From Piromyces finnis (Eukaryota > Neocallimastigomycota > Neocallimastigomycetes > Neocallimastigales > Neocallimastigaceae), in contig MCFH01000061.1 in NCBI GenBank assembly GCA_002104945.1, positions 1 to 64,000 on the forward strand: a stretch of 64,000 nt of DNA. Direction: 5' to 3'. The notes under the pieces are model-generated. The model worked only from the letters and a program-made list of their open reading frames with translations, ran no database searches and was not told the DNA's origin. The first letter of the stretch is position 1. Every line of letters starts with the position of its first letter. A program made the position numbers and the translations under genes. This document shows, one piece after another, positions 61,936 through 64,000 of the stretch.

Positions 61936-62927
61936 TGTGAAGATATTAACTGGATTTAAAACAAATTCAGATAATATTTATAATTAATTAAACATAATAA
62001 TTAGAATTAAATAATTTCAATAATTATTTTAAAACACCTTTAAAAGTCACCTTTTAAATTTTGATTCAGTGAAAGGGTTATGATTTCAAAAAATTTAATA
62101 TCAATACACTATAACCCTTAACCAAAAATAAACAAACACGAAACAAGGCGTGACTCTCCAAAAACGAACGCTACGACTATAAGTACTACGGCTGTGAAAC
62201 CAAGTTTATTAGAAAGCTTAAGGGAAAAGCTATATTTTGGTACAATCGCGGTCCTTCTAACTGGTCATTTAAGGAAGATATGGTCATTTGAAGATTTTAA
62301 TAAGTAAATTAAAATCAATATGATATCAAATATGAATCATAGACATTTCTTATGACTTGACGAAAATTAAAAAGATATCAATAGAAATTTTAATTATATT
62401 AATTTAATTAATAATAGTGACTGTTACTAAAAATAGAACTAAACCATTTAGGTGTAACAGTTAACATTTATAAATTAAATAATTCTAATTATTATAAATT
62501 AGGTTAACGGATCAAGTGTTTAAATGATTAATCATATGTTTATTTTATTTTATGTCATAACAAAACAAACAAACAAACAAACAATCTTATTATATTATTA
62601 ATATATTACATGTAATACTTTATTTCTATCAATTTAATAATCTGAACAAAGAATATAAAATAGAATGATTTGAATTCGATTTTAATTCTTTGTAAAGATT
62701 ATAGTTATAATCTTAATTATATAGTTATTAAATATATTATCATTTATATTATTATTACTAAATAAATAAAATTTTATAAAAGGTTATTCTAAAAAATAAA
62801 TATTAATTTTTCATTTGGAAGTTTAAAGTATTATTTTATATTTAAATTTAATTTCTTAAAAAACATATTTACTATATAATTAATAACATTCTGACCTGGC
62901 CGCATAACCAAATCCCAAAACTTAACA
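61936..62927 (+). mobile_element. Solo LTR-B upstream of tRNA-Ile copy 7
   Basis: 992 bp with GTTAG at 61931-61935 and 62928-62932. Its TG end is 63 nt from the tRNA. It is an independent insertion, because the duplication differs from the AGATG of the palindrome copies. Confidence 0.92.
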
Positions 62928-62935
62928 GTTAGTTG

Positions 62936-63715
62936 TGTCACGAATACTAGTGAAATCTGCAATTTTAAGATCACTTGAAATTGTGAAATTACTTATGAAA
63001 TTTTCAAAATCAATAATATTTTAATTTCAAATAAATTATAAAATTATATTAAGAAATATTTAAAAAATTTAGAAAAGGTTAAGATATGACCTTAACCCTT
63101 AATAATTTTTATAATAAATAACTCTAACCCTTATCGTCAAAATTGGATAAGGAAAAACATGCGTATCTCCTCAACGAATGGCGATTTTGGATAATTGTAT
63201 TTTCGGTAATTATACGTTCGTTAGAAAGCCGCGCTCGAGAACTACAACATATGTTGTAGTTCTCAATACGAGCATGTTATCTCTGTTGGTTCGTGAGATA
63301 TTAAGGTTTAAAGATAATTATGAACAAATGATTAATGAAAATTCAGAGAATGGTCACCCCTGATATATTAATCATAAATCATTCTGTAAAACTAAATTAT
63401 CTTTTCCTATTAATTAAAGAGAATTAAATTAAATTACATTATAATAATTCTCCGGAAGATAATAACTTTATTTTACAACAACTATTTCAATAAGACAAAT
63501 TATAATCTTTGAATTAAAAGATTAATAACTATTATGATATTCGATGAATTATATTATTATTAATATAATTAATATTATTAATAATATAAACAATACTTAA
63601 ATTTAATAATCATGAATAAGCTTTAAGTTTAGTTTTAATATTATAAAATATATTATAAATATAATCATGTATTGAAAAGTTATTTTATTATTAAATGTAA
63701 AATTACAGATATTAT
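62936..63715 (+). mobile_element. LTR-A, 3' part replaced
   Basis: Starts TGTCACGAATACTAGTGAAA and follows LTR-A to about AATGTAAAATTACAG, then joins LTR-I. It contains a 28-bp perfect palindrome at 63237-63264 not present in the other copies. Confidence 0.85.
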
Positions 63716-63849
63716 TTTAAACTTTAATAAATATAAAATCTTAATAGTTATAATTAATAAATATCTCTTAAAATATTATTTAATTATGTTTTATAATAAA
63801 ACATTTCTAATTAAATAAATAATCATGAATCCACTAATATTCATGACAC
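63716..63849 (+). mobile_element. LTR-I 3' end
   Basis: Matches 41240-41410 and ends ATATTCATGACA. Confidence 0.5.
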
Positions 63850-63853
63850 TTGT

Positions 63854-64000
63854 AAAAGTTTTACTAAACTTATAATTTAATATTAAAATATTAAAAGTTT
63901 TACTAAACTTATAATTTAATATTAAAATATTAAAAGTTTTACTAAACTTATAATTTAATATTAAAATATTAAAAGTTTTACTAAACTTATAATTTAATAT
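63854..64000. repeat. 39-bp tandem repeat from the LTR-A tail
   Basis: Units start at 63854, 63893, 63932 and 63971, each beginning AAAAGTTTTACTAAACTTAT, and continue out of the window. The unit is the reverse complement of the terminal 40 or so bases of LTR-A. Confidence 0.95.

Noticed and set aside
63178-63363. 61-codon frame
   Set aside because: Runs through a non-coding LTR-A; other LTR-A copies do not keep it open.

Overview
The window is a strongly A+T-rich eukaryotic nuclear segment made almost entirely of LTR retrotransposons and their remnants around a few RNA polymerase III genes. I found no protein-coding host gene. A fungus is the most likely source: there is a Tf1/Ty3-type chromovirus with an apparent self-priming site, Ty1/copia elements whose proteins are full of Asn and Lys, and a tRNA-Ile(UAU) with a short intron between positions 37 and 38. 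The base composition and AAT microsatellites would suit an anaerobic gut fungus (Neocallimastigomycota), but that placement is inference.

Bases 1 to about 42133 form one giant inverted repeat. The arms are 1-20482 and 21678-42133, each about 20.5 kb, nearly identical and mirrored about position 21080. The left arm runs off the window. The 1.2 kb between the arms is a single LTR (family C, 20487-21671) flanked by the 5-bp repeat CATCT, so before that insertion the two arms met almost directly, tail to tail at family A LTRs. From the outside inwards each arm holds: an LTR-D with a long AAT microsatellite; two family H LTRs in inverted orientation around an old solo chromovirus LTR; a 5'-truncated copia element (copia-1); a family A LTR split by a full-length but frame-broken copia element (copia-2); an LTR-B; and three tRNA-Ile(UAU) genes, each with an LTR starting 64-66 nt upstream.

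Right of the palindrome (42186-64000) are a non-autonomous LTR-D element ending 15 nt before a closely spaced tRNA-Glu/tRNA-Arg pair, a quieter A+T-rich stretch, a tRNA-Trp with a nearly intact chromovirus (46800-53488) inserted 12 nt upstream of it, a gag-only element with unmatched LTRs (about 54880-57419), a pile of nested solo LTRs and fragments (57425-61465), and a seventh tRNA-Ile(UAU) with nested LTR-B and LTR-A upstream, ending in a 39-bp tandem repeat that leaves the window.

The common theme is repeated integration into fixed positions upstream of tRNA genes, with later LTRs landing in the target duplications of earlier ones, and the conversion of one such cluster into a 42-kb palindrome. 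LTR families are named A to J here for convenience only; they are not database names.
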